A program made the translations under genes and the position numbers. The notes below the pieces were generated by a model, which saw only the letters and a program-made list of their open reading frames with translations, had not been told where the DNA came from and ran no database searches. A stretch of 44,592 nt of DNA from contig DDSP01000024.1 of the NCBI GenBank assembly GCA_002343445.1, positions 1 to 44,592 on the forward strand. The letters are read 5' to 3'. This DNA is from Chthonomonas sp. UBA2387 (GTDB taxonomy: Bacteria; Armatimonadota; Fimbriimonadia; Fimbriimonadales; Fimbriimonadaceae). Positions 33,316-41,421 of the stretch are shown in pieces; position 1 is the stretch's first letter; the number at the start of each line of letters is the position of its first letter.

Positions 33316-33329
<14 letters not shown>

Positions 33330-33813
33330 ACGCACCAAGTATCGCCGTCAACACCGTGGCCGCATGCGCGGCCAAGCCACGCGGGGCAACACGATCGCCT
33401 TTGGCGATTACGCCTTGGTGGCCATGGAGCCCGCATGGATCACGAACCGCCAAATCGAAGCGGCTCGTATCGCCATGACGCGCCACATCAAGCGCGGTGG
33501 AAAGGTCTGGATCCGCGTGTTCCCCGACAAGCCGATCACCAAGAAGCCGCTCGAAACCCGTATGGGCAAGGGCAAAGGCCCGCTCGATGCGTGGGTGGCC
33601 GTGGTCAAGCCGGGCAAGGTGCTGTTCGAAATGAACGGCGTCAGCGTCGAACTGGCCAAGGAAGCCATGCGGCTGGCGGCGCACAAGATGCCGATCGACT
33701 GCAAGTTCGCCATCCGCGAAGGCCACGTCGAGAAGACGGCCGAGGAGCTGGCCGCTGCCGCGAACACCGAAACCGTCGTCGTGACGACGGAGGCCGAGGA
33801 GACGGCCGAATAG
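33316..33813 (+). CDS. rplP: 50S ribosomal protein L16
   Basis: L16 organises the A-site region of the large subunit. The 165-residue product has MLMPKRTKYRRQHRGRM, the universally conserved GRGGK-type region here as HIKRGGKVWIRVFPDKP, and RMGKGKGPLDAWVAVVKPG. A short acidic tail (TTEAEETAE) extends the usual C-terminus. AGGAGGG (33301-33307) supports ATG 33316. Confidence 0.96.
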
Positions 33814-33815
33814 CC

Positions 33816-34022
33816 ATGAAGCAACTCAAGGCCACTGAATTGAAGAACAAGAGCGTCGCCGAACTTCAGGACATGCTGAAGCAGGAGCAGGCGGCGCTGT
33901 ACAAGGCGCGTCGCGACCTGGTGTTCCGCCAGATCACGGACGTGTCGACCCTGAAGGCGCGGCGACACAACATCGCCCGCATCCTGACGATCATGACGCA
34001 GAAGCAAGGTGAACAGGCGTGA
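33816..34022 (+). CDS. rpmC: 50S ribosomal protein L29
   Basis: A 68-residue helical-hairpin protein near the tunnel exit. Key parts are KATELKNKSVAELQDML and the second helix LKARRHNIARILTIMTQK. The ATG lies two bases after the rplP stop codon, and the end overlaps rpsQ. Confidence 0.93.
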   Translation: MKQLKATELKNKSVAELQDMLKQEQAALYKARRDLVFRQITDVSTLKARRHNIARILTIMTQKQGEQA

Positions 34023-34291
34023 GCGAAACGAACCCTAGCGAGAATCGAGCGCAACGCAAGGTCCGAGAGGGCATCGTCGTCTCCAACAAAATGGAGAAGA
34101 CCGTCGTCGTGCGTGTGGAGCGGCGCATCCAGCACCCGCTCTACGGCAAGGTCATGCGGCGCACCGAGCGCTTCAAGGCCCACGACTTGCTGAATTGCGA
34201 CGAAGGAGACCGCGTCGAGATCATGGAGACCCGCCCGATGAGCAAGGACAAGCGCTGGCGAGTCGTTCAGATCCTCGAGAAGGTCAAGTAA
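34019..34291 (+). CDS. rpsQ: 30S ribosomal protein S17
   Basis: S17 is a primary 16S-binding OB-fold protein. The 90-residue product has RKVREGIVVSNKMEKTVVVRVERR, split here as residues 11-34, and YGKVMRRTERFKAHD. The start is GTG 34019 in a GTGA overlap with the rpmC stop codon. Confidence 0.95.
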   Translation: MSETNPSENRAQRKVREGIVVSNKMEKTVVVRVERRIQHPLYGKVMRRTERFKAHDLLNCDEGDRVEIMETRPMSKDKRWRVVQILEKVK

Positions 34292-34360
34292 CAAGACAGA
34301 ATTCTGCCAACCCCGCAGGACGCGAACGCGCCAAGGGGCTGTGGCAAGCGAGCAACGAAC

Positions 34361-34732
34361 ATGGTTCAACAGTTTTCGAGACTGAAAGTGGCGGACAACT
34401 CCGGCGCGCGCGAGGTCATGTGCATCCGCGTGCTGAAGGGCTCCCAACCGCGTTACGGCGGTGTGGGAGACGTCATCGTGGCCTCCGTCAAGGTCGCCAC
34501 CCCCAACATGCCCGTCAAGAAGGGCGACGTCATCAAGGCCGTCGTGGTGCGCACCAAGCACGCCGTCCGGCGGGCCGATGGCTCGACCCTGCGGTTCGAC
34601 GACAACGCCTGCGTGGTCATCAACCCCAACAACATGGAGCCCAGAGGCACCCGCATCTTTGGACCCGTTGCCCGCGAACTCCGCGACCACAACTTCATGA
34701 AGATCGTGTCGCTGGCCCCGGAGGTGCTCTAA
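34361..34732 (+). CDS. rplN: 50S ribosomal protein L14
   Basis: L14 forms part of the subunit interface and binds the silencing factor RsfS. The 123-residue product is standard: SRLKVADNSGAREVMCIRVL, KKGDVIKAVVVRTKH and RGTRIFGPVARELRD. A 69-base gap before it holds no gene. Confidence 0.97.
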   Translation: MVQQFSRLKVADNSGAREVMCIRVLKGSQPRYGGVGDVIVASVKVATPNMPVKKGDVIKAVVVRTKHAVRRADGSTLRFDDNACVVINPNNMEPRGTRIFGPVARELRDHNFMKIVSLAPEVL

Positions 34733-34736
34733 TCCC

Positions 34737-35144
34737 ATGACGAAAGCCGAAATCAAGCGACTCTCCAACCTGCCCAAACTTAAAATCCGGCGAGGCGATC
34801 GCGTGCAGATCGTCGCCGGCAAGGACAAGGGAGAGGTTGGCTACGTGTACTCGGTGGACCCCAAGTCCAACCGAGCGATCGTCTTGAAGACGAACGATGA
34901 AGAGCCCGATCAGCCGTTGCCGCTGAACGCCGTCATCAAGCACCGCAAGGCGCGACGGCAGGGCGAGCGGTCCATGCGACTCCGCATTCCCGCGCCCATC
35001 GACATCAGCAACCTCATGCTCATCGACCCCAAGACCGGCGAGCCGACCCGAGTGGGACGCCGGCGCAACAGCGAGGGCAAACTGGAACGGTACGCCAAGA
35101 AGAGCGGCGAAACCATCCAGGACACGCCGCTGCCGCACGAATGA
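34737..35144 (+). CDS. rplX: 50S ribosomal protein L24
   Basis: L24 starts assembly of the large subunit. The KOW motif is RRGDRVQIVAGKDKGEVGYV. At 135 residues it is longer than the usual ~105, with a mid-region insertion (NDEEPDQPLPLNAVIKHRK) and a C-terminal extension (KKSGETIQDTPLPHE). Confidence 0.94.
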   Translation: MTKAEIKRLSNLPKLKIRRGDRVQIVAGKDKGEVGYVYSVDPKSNRAIVLKTNDEEPDQPLPLNAVIKHRKARRQGERSMRLRIPAPIDISNLMLIDPKTGEPTRVGRRRNSEGKLERYAKKSGETIQDTPLPHE

Positions 35145-35164
35145 CGCACTCGATTTGAACGACC

Positions 35165-35761
35165 ATGGCTAAGAAGACGAAGGAAGAATCGCAGGACGCA
35201 ACACCGGTCAAGATCCCGGCGCCGCGCCTGAAGAAGCATTACGCGGAGACGGTCAAGCCGAAGCTCATGCAGCAGTTCGGCTACTCGTCGCCCATGCAGG
35301 CGCCCAAGCTCGACAAGATCGTCATCAACATGGGCACCGGCAACAACGAGAAGGACCCCAAGAGCCTCGAGAACTCGTTGCGCGATCTGACTCTGATCAC
35401 GGGTCAGAAGCCGATCACGACCACGGCTCGAAAGGCCATCTCCAACTTCCGCATTCGCGAGGGGATGAAGATCGGGTGCAAGGTCACGCTCCGCGGCGAC
35501 CGTGCCTACCACTTCTTCGACAAGCTCGCGACGGTCGTGTTGCCCCGCATCCGCGACTTCCAGGGCCTTTCGCCCAACTCGTTCGACGGGCGTGGCAACT
35601 ACTCCCTCGGCCTGAAGGAGCAGTTGGTGTTCCCTGAAATCCCGTACGACACGTTCGACAAGCTGCGGGGCATGGACATCACCATCTGCACCACGGCCAA
35701 GACCGATGAAGAGTCGCGCGTGTTCCTGAAGGAAATGGGCTTCCCGCTTCGCGAGAAGTAA
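35165..35761 (+). CDS. rplE: 50S ribosomal protein L5
   Basis: L5 binds 5S rRNA in the central protuberance. The 198-residue product has KLDKIVINMGTGN, ITGQKPITTTARKAISNFRI, and GNYSLGLKEQLVFPEI. A basic N-terminal extension of about 20 residues precedes the core. It is the last gene of the cluster; rpsN, rpsH and rplF do not follow. Confidence 0.97.
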   Translation: MAKKTKEESQDATPVKIPAPRLKKHYAETVKPKLMQQFGYSSPMQAPKLDKIVINMGTGNNEKDPKSLENSLRDLTLITGQKPITTTARKAISNFRIREGMKIGCKVTLRGDRAYHFFDKLATVVLPRIRDFQGLSPNSFDGRGNYSLGLKEQLVFPEIPYDTFDKLRGMDITICTTAKTDEESRVFLKEMGFPLREK

Positions 35762-35784
35762 GCTCGCCGGCTTCGTCGAGTCCT

Positions 35785-35810
35785 TTGGGCCGCCCATTCG
35801 GGCGGCCCAA
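35785..35810 (+). terminator. Hairpin ending the ribosomal protein operon
   Basis: Stem TTGGGCCGCCC (35785-35795) / GGGCGGCCCAA (35800-35810), loop ATTC, 24 bases after the rplE stop codon. The following tract (CTGCATTT) is only weakly T-rich. It also separates rplE from the convergent regulator gene. Confidence 0.8.
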
Positions 35811-35826
35811 CTGCATTTCGAGGGGG

Positions 35827-38238
35827 CTACAAGTTCCCCAGCAGCTCGCCCACGGCGGGCAGGTGGTGCCGCGCGAGCAAACCCCGCGCTTCGTCGGCAT
35901 ACCACGATTCGCCCGTGACACGTGCCAAGGCGGCCAGCGCAGTCGCTTCGCCATGCCGGTCGCCAACGCGCCGAAAGTCCTCCAGCACGCCGCGAAGGCA
36001 CGTCGTCGCCTCGCCGACTTCGCCCATGGCATGCAGGCACAGGGCTAGATCCCGGTCCACTTGGGCGTAGCCTCGCACATAGCCGAGTTGGCGCAGGATG
36101 CGGCCTGCTTCCGCAAGGCTGGCGACGGCGCCGGGCAGATCGCCTCGAGCCTTGCGGATGCTGGCCATCGTGGCGTTGCCGACTCCCATGTACGTGCTGT
36201 TCTGCGCCCGGAAAAGCTCGATCGCCTCGGCCACAAAGGCCTCCGCGCGCTCAAGGTGCCCCAATTCGGCGGCGAGCATGCCGCGGTTGTGCCGAGTCAC
36301 GGCGTAGTTGCGCAAGTCGCCGATCTCTGTCCAGACCTGCTCGGCCTCAAGGTAGGCCGACTCGGCGTCTTCGTGACGGCCCAGATCGGCAGCCGTAAGT
36401 CCCCGCAAGTGCCAGGCAAACGCGAGATTTCGGTTGCGCGGTCCAACGACAAGCACGTCGAGAGCAGCTTGGACCTGACGGTCGGCATCCCCGCTTGCGC
36501 CCCGTTCGCGCAAGGCGAGAACGAGCGAGAGACGTGCCGCAGCCTGCACGAGTGGATCCGCTCGCTGGCCAGGGCCGTCGAGTAGGTCGAGGGTCCAACG
36601 CTCCATCTCGGCACCGGCGTTCCGGATGTACCAATGAGTCCACAGGGCGGCGACGATGCGTTGGCCAGCCTCGCGGTCGGCGGCGTCTCCGCTGTTGCGA
36701 CAGAAATCAAGGGCTGCCATCAGGTTGTCGCGTTCCAGTTCCTGCAATCCCAGTCGGTAGGCGAATGGGCGGGGCTCGGGAGGAAGGTCGTCGGCCCGGT
36801 TCGCTTCGATCCAGTCGGCGAAGTAGCGCGCGTGGGCGCGCCGAGCGGCCTCGTTGTCCTGGAGCGCGAGTTCACGCAAGGGCTCGGGCATGCGAAACCT
36901 GACGGAGCCATCGTCAGCCTCATCGGGTTGGATGAGCGCCCAGCGCCGCAGCGTTTCGAGCGTGCTCAAGTCGGCGCCGGCAACGGCCTGTGCAGAGCCT
37001 GCATCGAACCCACCACGGAACGCCCCAAGCCTGCGGAAAGCCTCGGCTTCGGCCTCCGTCAGTTCGTCCAGGCTCTCCTGCAACACCGCCTGCAGCGACC
37101 GGTGGCGTGGCGGGATGCCGATTGCTTCGCCAAAGCCGGTCTCACCGATCCAGTTCAGACCGGCGATGCCGTCCACACTCTGAACGCCGATCCTGGCCGC
37201 TGCAAGTTCGATGGCGAGTGGCATGCCTCCGAGCCGCAAGGCAAGGCGCTGAAGGGCAGCCTCCGAAAGAGTGGCATTGGCGCGGACGCGCCGGGTCCGC
37301 TCCACGAAAAGGGAGATTGTCTCGTGCTCGGAGAGAGGAGTCAACGTGACCGCAGCTTCTCCGCGCAACTCAAGGGCCTTGCGCGAGGTCACGAGAAGAG
37401 TCAGCCCCCGGAGCTTGCTTAGCCACAAGGCCACCGTATTGAGCTCGGGGCCCAACAGATGTTCGGCGTTGTCGAGCACGAGAAGCAATGGGCGTCGGCG
37501 GTGCAATTCCTCGGCGATTTGGTCGAGGACATCCGCCCCTGGCGCGGGCGCGGGCAACCCCAACGCCGTACGCAGCGCATCGCGAATCTGCGTCGGATCG
37601 GATAGGTCGGTGAGCGACACCCATACGCTGTTCTTGTGGCCGGCGGCTACTTCGTGGGCCAATCGCGTCTTGCCGATCCCGCCGGGGCCAGTCAGGGTCA
37701 CCATCGCGGACTCGCCCAAATGCCGCTGGATCAGGGCGAGTTCGCTCTGACGCCCGATGAGTCGAGGCAAGTGGGGCGTCTGCGCCTGCTCGGCCCGCAC
37801 GTCGTCGAAGAGCAACTCGAGCCGGTGTTGCTCGCTGACGACCCAGTCGTCGTAGAAGCCCAGCAGAAGCGGGCCAACGTAGAGACGAGCCGCAGTTCTG
37901 CCGTCGCCGCGAGCGACCGCCGCCTCGAATTCGGCCACATCGGTGGTGAACCCGGTCGGGTCCAACCGCACGGTCAATCGTCCGGCCTCCAGCGGATGCT
38001 CTGGCCCGAGCAGAGTCCTCAGCCGTGAAAGGGCCAAGCGGAGCGAATGGCGTTGCGAGTCGAGATCGGCATTCGGCCAGAGTATTTCGGCGAGCACCTC
38101 TCGGGCGTGCGGGCGCTTCGGGAACAGGGCCAGGTAGGCCAGCAGCGATGCCGTCTGTCGGGTAGGAAACCGCCCAATCGTTCGGCCACCTTGCGAAACG
38201 CGTAGCCCGCCGAACAATTCGATGCGCCACGGTTCCAC
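35827..38238 (-). CDS. BTAD/NB-ARC/TPR transcriptional regulator (AfsR/SARP-like)
   Basis: The 803-residue protein has an N-terminal OmpR-like winged helix (about 1-80: WRIELFGGLRVSQGGRT, QTASLLAYLALFPKR, LRLALSRLRTLLG), a short BTAD-like segment, then an NTPase module with Walker A GPGGIGKTRLAHEV and Walker B LLLVLDNAEH, ending in TPR-type repeats (about 530-790: AFAWHLRGLTAADLGRHEDAE, YAVTRHNRGMLAAELGHLE). Such proteins sense a ligand through the repeats and activate nearby genes. The BTAD part is shorter than usual. The start is GTG 38238, nine bases after a CAGAAT box; the open frame extends further upstream. It is divergent from idi. The regulated genes are not known. Confidence 0.85.
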   Translation of the reverse strand: MEPWRIELFGGLRVSQGGRTIGRFPTRQTASLLAYLALFPKRPHAREVLAEILWPNADLDSQRHSLRLALSRLRTLLGPEHPLEAGRLTVRLDPTGFTTDVAEFEAAVARGDGRTAARLYVGPLLLGFYDDWVVSEQHRLELLFDDVRAEQAQTPHLPRLIGRQSELALIQRHLGESAMVTLTGPGGIGKTRLAHEVAAGHKNSVWVSLTDLSDPTQIRDALRTALGLPAPAPGADVLDQIAEELHRRRPLLLVLDNAEHLLGPELNTVALWLSKLRGLTLLVTSRKALELRGEAAVTLTPLSEHETISLFVERTRRVRANATLSEAALQRLALRLGGMPLAIELAAARIGVQSVDGIAGLNWIGETGFGEAIGIPPRHRSLQAVLQESLDELTEAEAEAFRRLGAFRGGFDAGSAQAVAGADLSTLETLRRWALIQPDEADDGSVRFRMPEPLRELALQDNEAARRAHARYFADWIEANRADDLPPEPRPFAYRLGLQELERDNLMAALDFCRNSGDAADREAGQRIVAALWTHWYIRNAGAEMERWTLDLLDGPGQRADPLVQAAARLSLVLALRERGASGDADRQVQAALDVLVVGPRNRNLAFAWHLRGLTAADLGRHEDAESAYLEAEQVWTEIGDLRNYAVTRHNRGMLAAELGHLERAEAFVAEAIELFRAQNSTYMGVGNATMASIRKARGDLPGAVASLAEAGRILRQLGYVRGYAQVDRDLALCLHAMGEVGEATTCLRGVLEDFRRVGDRHGEATALAALARVTGESWYADEARGLLARHHLPAVGELLGNL

Positions 38239-38247
38239 GACGCCCCA

Positions 38248-38253
38248 ATTCTG
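38248..38253 (-). promoter_or_regulatory. -10 element of the BTAD/NB-ARC regulator
   Basis: CAGAAT on the minus strand (complement of 38248-38253), nine bases upstream of GTG 38238. Confidence 0.4.
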
Positions 38254-38332
38254 CGACCTGGCCCGCGTCACCTTCTCGGGTCGCTCGGGTAGATTCGGTC
38301 CGAGCTGCGCCGATTGCCGGCTTCCCAACTCT

Positions 38333-38860
38333 ATGGACAACCTTGTGATCCACGACGATCGGGTGCAGTTGGTGACCCCCGAGGGCGAGACCTTGGGATT
38401 CGCCTCCAAGCTCGACGCCCATCGCGGCGAAGGCATGCTCCATCGGGCCATCTCGGTTCTGTTGCGCAACGCGTCCGGAAGTGTGCTGCTTCAGCGGCGT
38501 GCGAGGGGCAAGTACCACTTTGGCGGACGCTGGGCCAACACGTGCTGCTCGCACCCCTACGGCGGCGAGACTCCTTCGCAGGCCGCCGCACGCGCGCTCG
38601 ACGAGGAGATGGGCATCGAGTGCCCCGTGATCGAGATCGGCACGTTCGTGTATCGGGCGGCGGACCCCGCCACTGATCTGAGCGAGTGGGAGTACGACCA
38701 CGTGTTCGTGGGCTCCCACCTTGGGGACGTGAATCCCAACCCAGAAGAAGTCGCCGAAGCCCGATGGTTCGCGCCGCACGAGGCGCTGGCGCTTTCACGC
38801 GATCCCGACCGAGCCGCCCCTTGGTTGGCTCACGTGTTGCGCGTCGCCGGCGTGGAATAA
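38333..38860 (+). CDS. idi: Isopentenyl-diphosphate delta-isomerase (type 1)
   Basis: Interconverts isopentenyl and dimethylallyl diphosphate, feeding isoprenoid synthesis. The 175-residue Nudix-fold protein has the type 1 motif ANTCCSHP (catalytic Cys in 71-72) and GGETPSQAAARALDEEMG (the Nudix box), with WEYDHVF supplying the catalytic Glu. ATG 38333 is the family start. A TAGATT hexamer at 38290-38295 may be its -10, giving a leader of about 30 bases. The dienelactone hydrolase follows ten bases later. Confidence 0.93.
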   Translation: MDNLVIHDDRVQLVTPEGETLGFASKLDAHRGEGMLHRAISVLLRNASGSVLLQRRARGKYHFGGRWANTCCSHPYGGETPSQAAARALDEEMGIECPVIEIGTFVYRAADPATDLSEWEYDHVFVGSHLGDVNPNPEEVAEARWFAPHEALALSRDPDRAAPWLAHVLRVAGVE

Positions 38861-38870
38861 TCAAGCCGAC

Positions 38871-39542
38871 ATGGGCGGCATGATCGAATTCCAGAGCAAC
38901 GGGCATACGTTTCAGGGCTACCTCGCGAGCCCATCGCAACCAGGTCCCGGAGTGGTCGTCATTCAGGAGTGGTGGGGTCTGGTCGACCACATCAAGGACG
39001 TCTGCGACCGCTTCGCCAAAGCCGGGTTCAACGCGCTCGCGCCGGACATCTATCAGGGCGAATCCACCACGGAGCCCGAGGAAGCCGGCACCCTGATGAT
39101 GGCCCTTCGGGTCCCAGAGGCCGCCGAAATCCTCACCAGTGCCGTGGACGCCCTTCTGGCCAACCCGATGACGCAAGGCGATCGGGTCGGCACGGTGGGT
39201 TTCTGCATGGGCGGTCAGCTCAGTTTGTTCGCCGCCACGCTAACCCCCAAGGTCGGGGCCTGCGTCAACTTCTACGGCATCCACCCGCACGTCCAACCTG
39301 AACTCGCCAACCTGCACTGCAAGGTGCTGGGCATCTTCGGCTCCCGCGACCACATGACGTCGCCCGAGGTCGTCGCGGATCTGTCGGCCAAGCTCGATGC
39401 GGCGGGCAAGGCGCACGAGTTCCACACCTACGACGCCGACCACGCGTTCTTCAACGATTCGCGGCCCGAGGTCTACAACGCCGAAGCGGCCGCAGACGCT
39501 TGGTCGCGGATGCTGGCCTTCTTCCGCAGCGAGTTGGCTTGA
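38871..39542 (+). CDS. Dienelactone hydrolase family protein
   Basis: Alpha/beta hydrolase of 223 residues with the family triad: Cys112 in GFCMGGQL, Asp160 in GSRDHMT and His191 in DADHAFFN. EWWGLVDHIKDVCDRFA and LAPDIYQGE are typical of the family. It probably hydrolyses a small ester or lactone; the substrate is unknown. A second in-frame ATG is at 38880. Its stop codon overlaps the next start in TGATG. Confidence 0.9.
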   Translation: MGGMIEFQSNGHTFQGYLASPSQPGPGVVVIQEWWGLVDHIKDVCDRFAKAGFNALAPDIYQGESTTEPEEAGTLMMALRVPEAAEILTSAVDALLANPMTQGDRVGTVGFCMGGQLSLFAATLTPKVGACVNFYGIHPHVQPELANLHCKVLGIFGSRDHMTSPEVVADLSAKLDAAGKAHEFHTYDADHAFFNDSRPEVYNAEAAADAWSRMLAFFRSELA

Positions 39543-40855
39543 TGGTGCTCGCGGCGTTGTTGGGCGCGGCGACGATCCCGACCCTGTGGGTGCGGCGCAA
39601 CGAGGCGTCCATCGTGCCGCCCGAGCCCCTGCCTTTGGGGGGCTACACCGCGCGCGGCGACCACGTGTTCGAGCCTGGAGGAGACGACCTGAAGGCCCGC
39701 GTGGCCGTTCTGGAGCAGGGAAGTCTGCGCGTGGCCCTGGTGAGCGTCGAGATGCTGACGATTCCGGGCAGCCTCAGCCGCGCCGTGCGAGAGCGTCTGC
39801 CCGAGGACGTCGAACTCGTCCTATGCGCCACTCACACCCACTGCGCGCCCGACAGTCAAATGCTGAACGAGCGGATGACCGCTGCGATCCCGGGCATCGC
39901 AACGTTCAAACGCCGCTGGCTGGAGTGGTACGCCCAGGAGATCGCGCTCGCCGTCCGCGGGGCGCTCGTGGCCAAGCCATCGCCGTTCGCCCTGGACCTC
40001 CGGATCAGCGAGCCGACCCACGAAGGCGCCTGGCTGAACCGCCCCCGGCGCAAGCTCGGGCGGCCCGATTCAGCATTCTCCACATTGGGCGGAATGGCCA
40101 CGCTCTACTCCGCCCATCCGACCTTGCTTGGGGACGACGAGCGGCGACTGCGGGGCGATTGGCCCGGTGAATTGGCTCGCCAGACCGGCCTTCTCCCGCT
40201 CGTCGGGGCCATTGGCGACCGATCCCCGACCCCCGTACCGGGCGGCCCCGAAGGCTACGTGCGTCGGTTGCTAGCGGCACCAGCCAAGCGGATCGCGGCC
40301 AACCCTGAACCAATCATGCGCTTGGCGCGGGAGCCGATCGCCCTGGCGCCCGCGACGCCGAGCCAGTCCTTCATGGAATCCAACAAGGTCCCCGAACCGT
40401 TGGCCAAACTGCTCGTCGGTCGGTTTGCCGAGCCCGAGGCCGAGGTGACGGTCTTGAGTCTCGACGGGGTGGCGCTGATCTTCGTGCCCGGCGAGCCGAC
40501 CTCGGGGATCGCCACGCTGGTCGCCTCGCGCGCGGCGCAGGCATCGCTGTTTCCGCTGATGGTAGGTCTCGCGACGAACTGGATCGGCTACATCCTCACC
40601 CCCGAAGACTACGACGAGGGTGGCTACGAAGGCTCGCTGGCGTTCCATGGGCGCGAGACAGGGCTCCGCGTGGTCGAGGCGGCCAGCCGAGCGCTGGACC
40701 GCATCAGGGCTTCCAGAAGCGGTAGCGAAGCAGCGTCCAGAACGCCTCGGGCGCATCGGTCCACCGGATCTTCTTCCCGGCCTCTTTGGTCCGTGGCTCG
40801 TAGCGGATCGGCAGTTCGTGGATCCGTTCGCCCATCCGAAGCGCTTTGGCGGTGA
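39542..40855 (+). CDS. Neutral/alkaline ceramidase-like protein with antisense 3' overlap
   Basis: The 437-residue product resembles the N-terminal part of neutral/alkaline ceramidases: GDHVFEPGGDDLKAR, ALVSVEMLTIPGSL, ATHTHCAPDS (metal-binding His pair), and a late FVPGEPTSG-type segment with NWIGYILTPEDYDEGGYEG. Family enzymes hydrolyse ceramides or similar amides. The start ATG overlaps the preceding stop codon in TGATG. The conserved part ends near LDRIRA (about residue 388). After that the frame runs on for about 50 Ser/Arg-rich residues through the 3' end of the opposite-strand glycosyltransferase gene. Loss of the original stop codon is likely. Confidence 0.75.
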   Translation: MVLAALLGAATIPTLWVRRNEASIVPPEPLPLGGYTARGDHVFEPGGDDLKARVAVLEQGSLRVALVSVEMLTIPGSLSRAVRERLPEDVELVLCATHTHCAPDSQMLNERMTAAIPGIATFKRRWLEWYAQEIALAVRGALVAKPSPFALDLRISEPTHEGAWLNRPRRKLGRPDSAFSTLGGMATLYSAHPTLLGDDERRLRGDWPGELARQTGLLPLVGAIGDRSPTPVPGGPEGYVRRLLAAPAKRIAANPEPIMRLAREPIALAPATPSQSFMESNKVPEPLAKLLVGRFAEPEAEVTVLSLDGVALIFVPGEPTSGIATLVASRAAQASLFPLMVGLATNWIGYILTPEDYDEGGYEGSLAFHGRETGLRVVEAASRALDRIRASRSGSEAASRTPRAHRSTGSSSRPLWSVARSGSAVRGSVRPSEALWR

Positions 40856-41408
40856 CTTCCGGGCAGAACTCGAACCGCGTGCACTGAAGCTCCATCTCGC
40901 GAAGCAACGACGTGCGGAACGCCTTGTAGCACGTGGCCTCGTCGGTGATCCGCCATCCGAACAACAGCCGCACGGCCCAGGCCAGCATCCAGTTCACCAG
41001 CTTGTTCGGCAACGCCATGCCCTTGGGCATCCCGTGGGCGAATCGCGTGCCGTACACCGCATTGGCCTCGCCCGACAGGATTGGCGAGACCACCTTGGGA
41101 ATCTCCTCGGGGAAGTACTCGAGGTCGGCGTCCTGAATGATCGTGGCCGTACCGTAGGCGTAAGGCAACGCGGCGCGGATGGCGTTGCCCTTGCCCCCGG
41201 GGCGTTCGTGTCGCAACACCAGAATGGCGTCGCCATAGCGCTCCAGAATCTTGGGGGTGTCGTCGGTCGAGCCGTCGTCGATCACGATGACCTGCGTCCG
41301 CAACGGAACTTGAAGCAGACGGTCAACCACCTCGGCGATCGTGTCCTGCTCGTTGAGCGCAGGCACAAGGACGGTCAGCTGCGGCGAATCCTGACCGTCC
41401 TCGGGCAT
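40704..41408 (-). CDS. GT2 family glycosyltransferase (polyprenyl-phosphate sugar type)
   Basis: Transfers a sugar from a nucleotide donor, probably to a polyprenyl phosphate, at the cytoplasmic membrane face. The 234-residue GT-A protein has LTVLVPALNEQDTIAEVV, VIDDGSTDDT, GGKGNAIRAAL and the donor/metal motif QDADLEY, like DPM-type enzymes. It lacks extra membrane segments. The last 152 bases overlap the convergent ceramidase-like frame. ATG 41408 lies seven bases after a TACCAT box. Confidence 0.92.
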   Translation of the reverse strand: MPEDGQDSPQLTVLVPALNEQDTIAEVVDRLLQVPLRTQVIVIDDGSTDDTPKILERYGDAILVLRHERPGGKGNAIRAALPYAYGTATIIQDADLEYFPEEIPKVVSPILSGEANAVYGTRFAHGMPKGMALPNKLVNWMLAWAVRLLFGWRITDEATCYKAFRTSLLREMELQCTRFEFCPEVTAKALRMGERIHELPIRYEPRTKEAGKKIRWTDAPEAFWTLLRYRFWKP

Positions 41409-41415
41409 GGGGGAT

Positions 41416-41421
41416 ATGGTA
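41416..41421 (-). promoter_or_regulatory. -10 element of the GT2 gene
   Basis: TACCAT on the minus strand (complement of 41416-41421), seven bases before ATG 41408, and just beyond the stop codon of the serine hydrolase gene. Confidence 0.4.
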
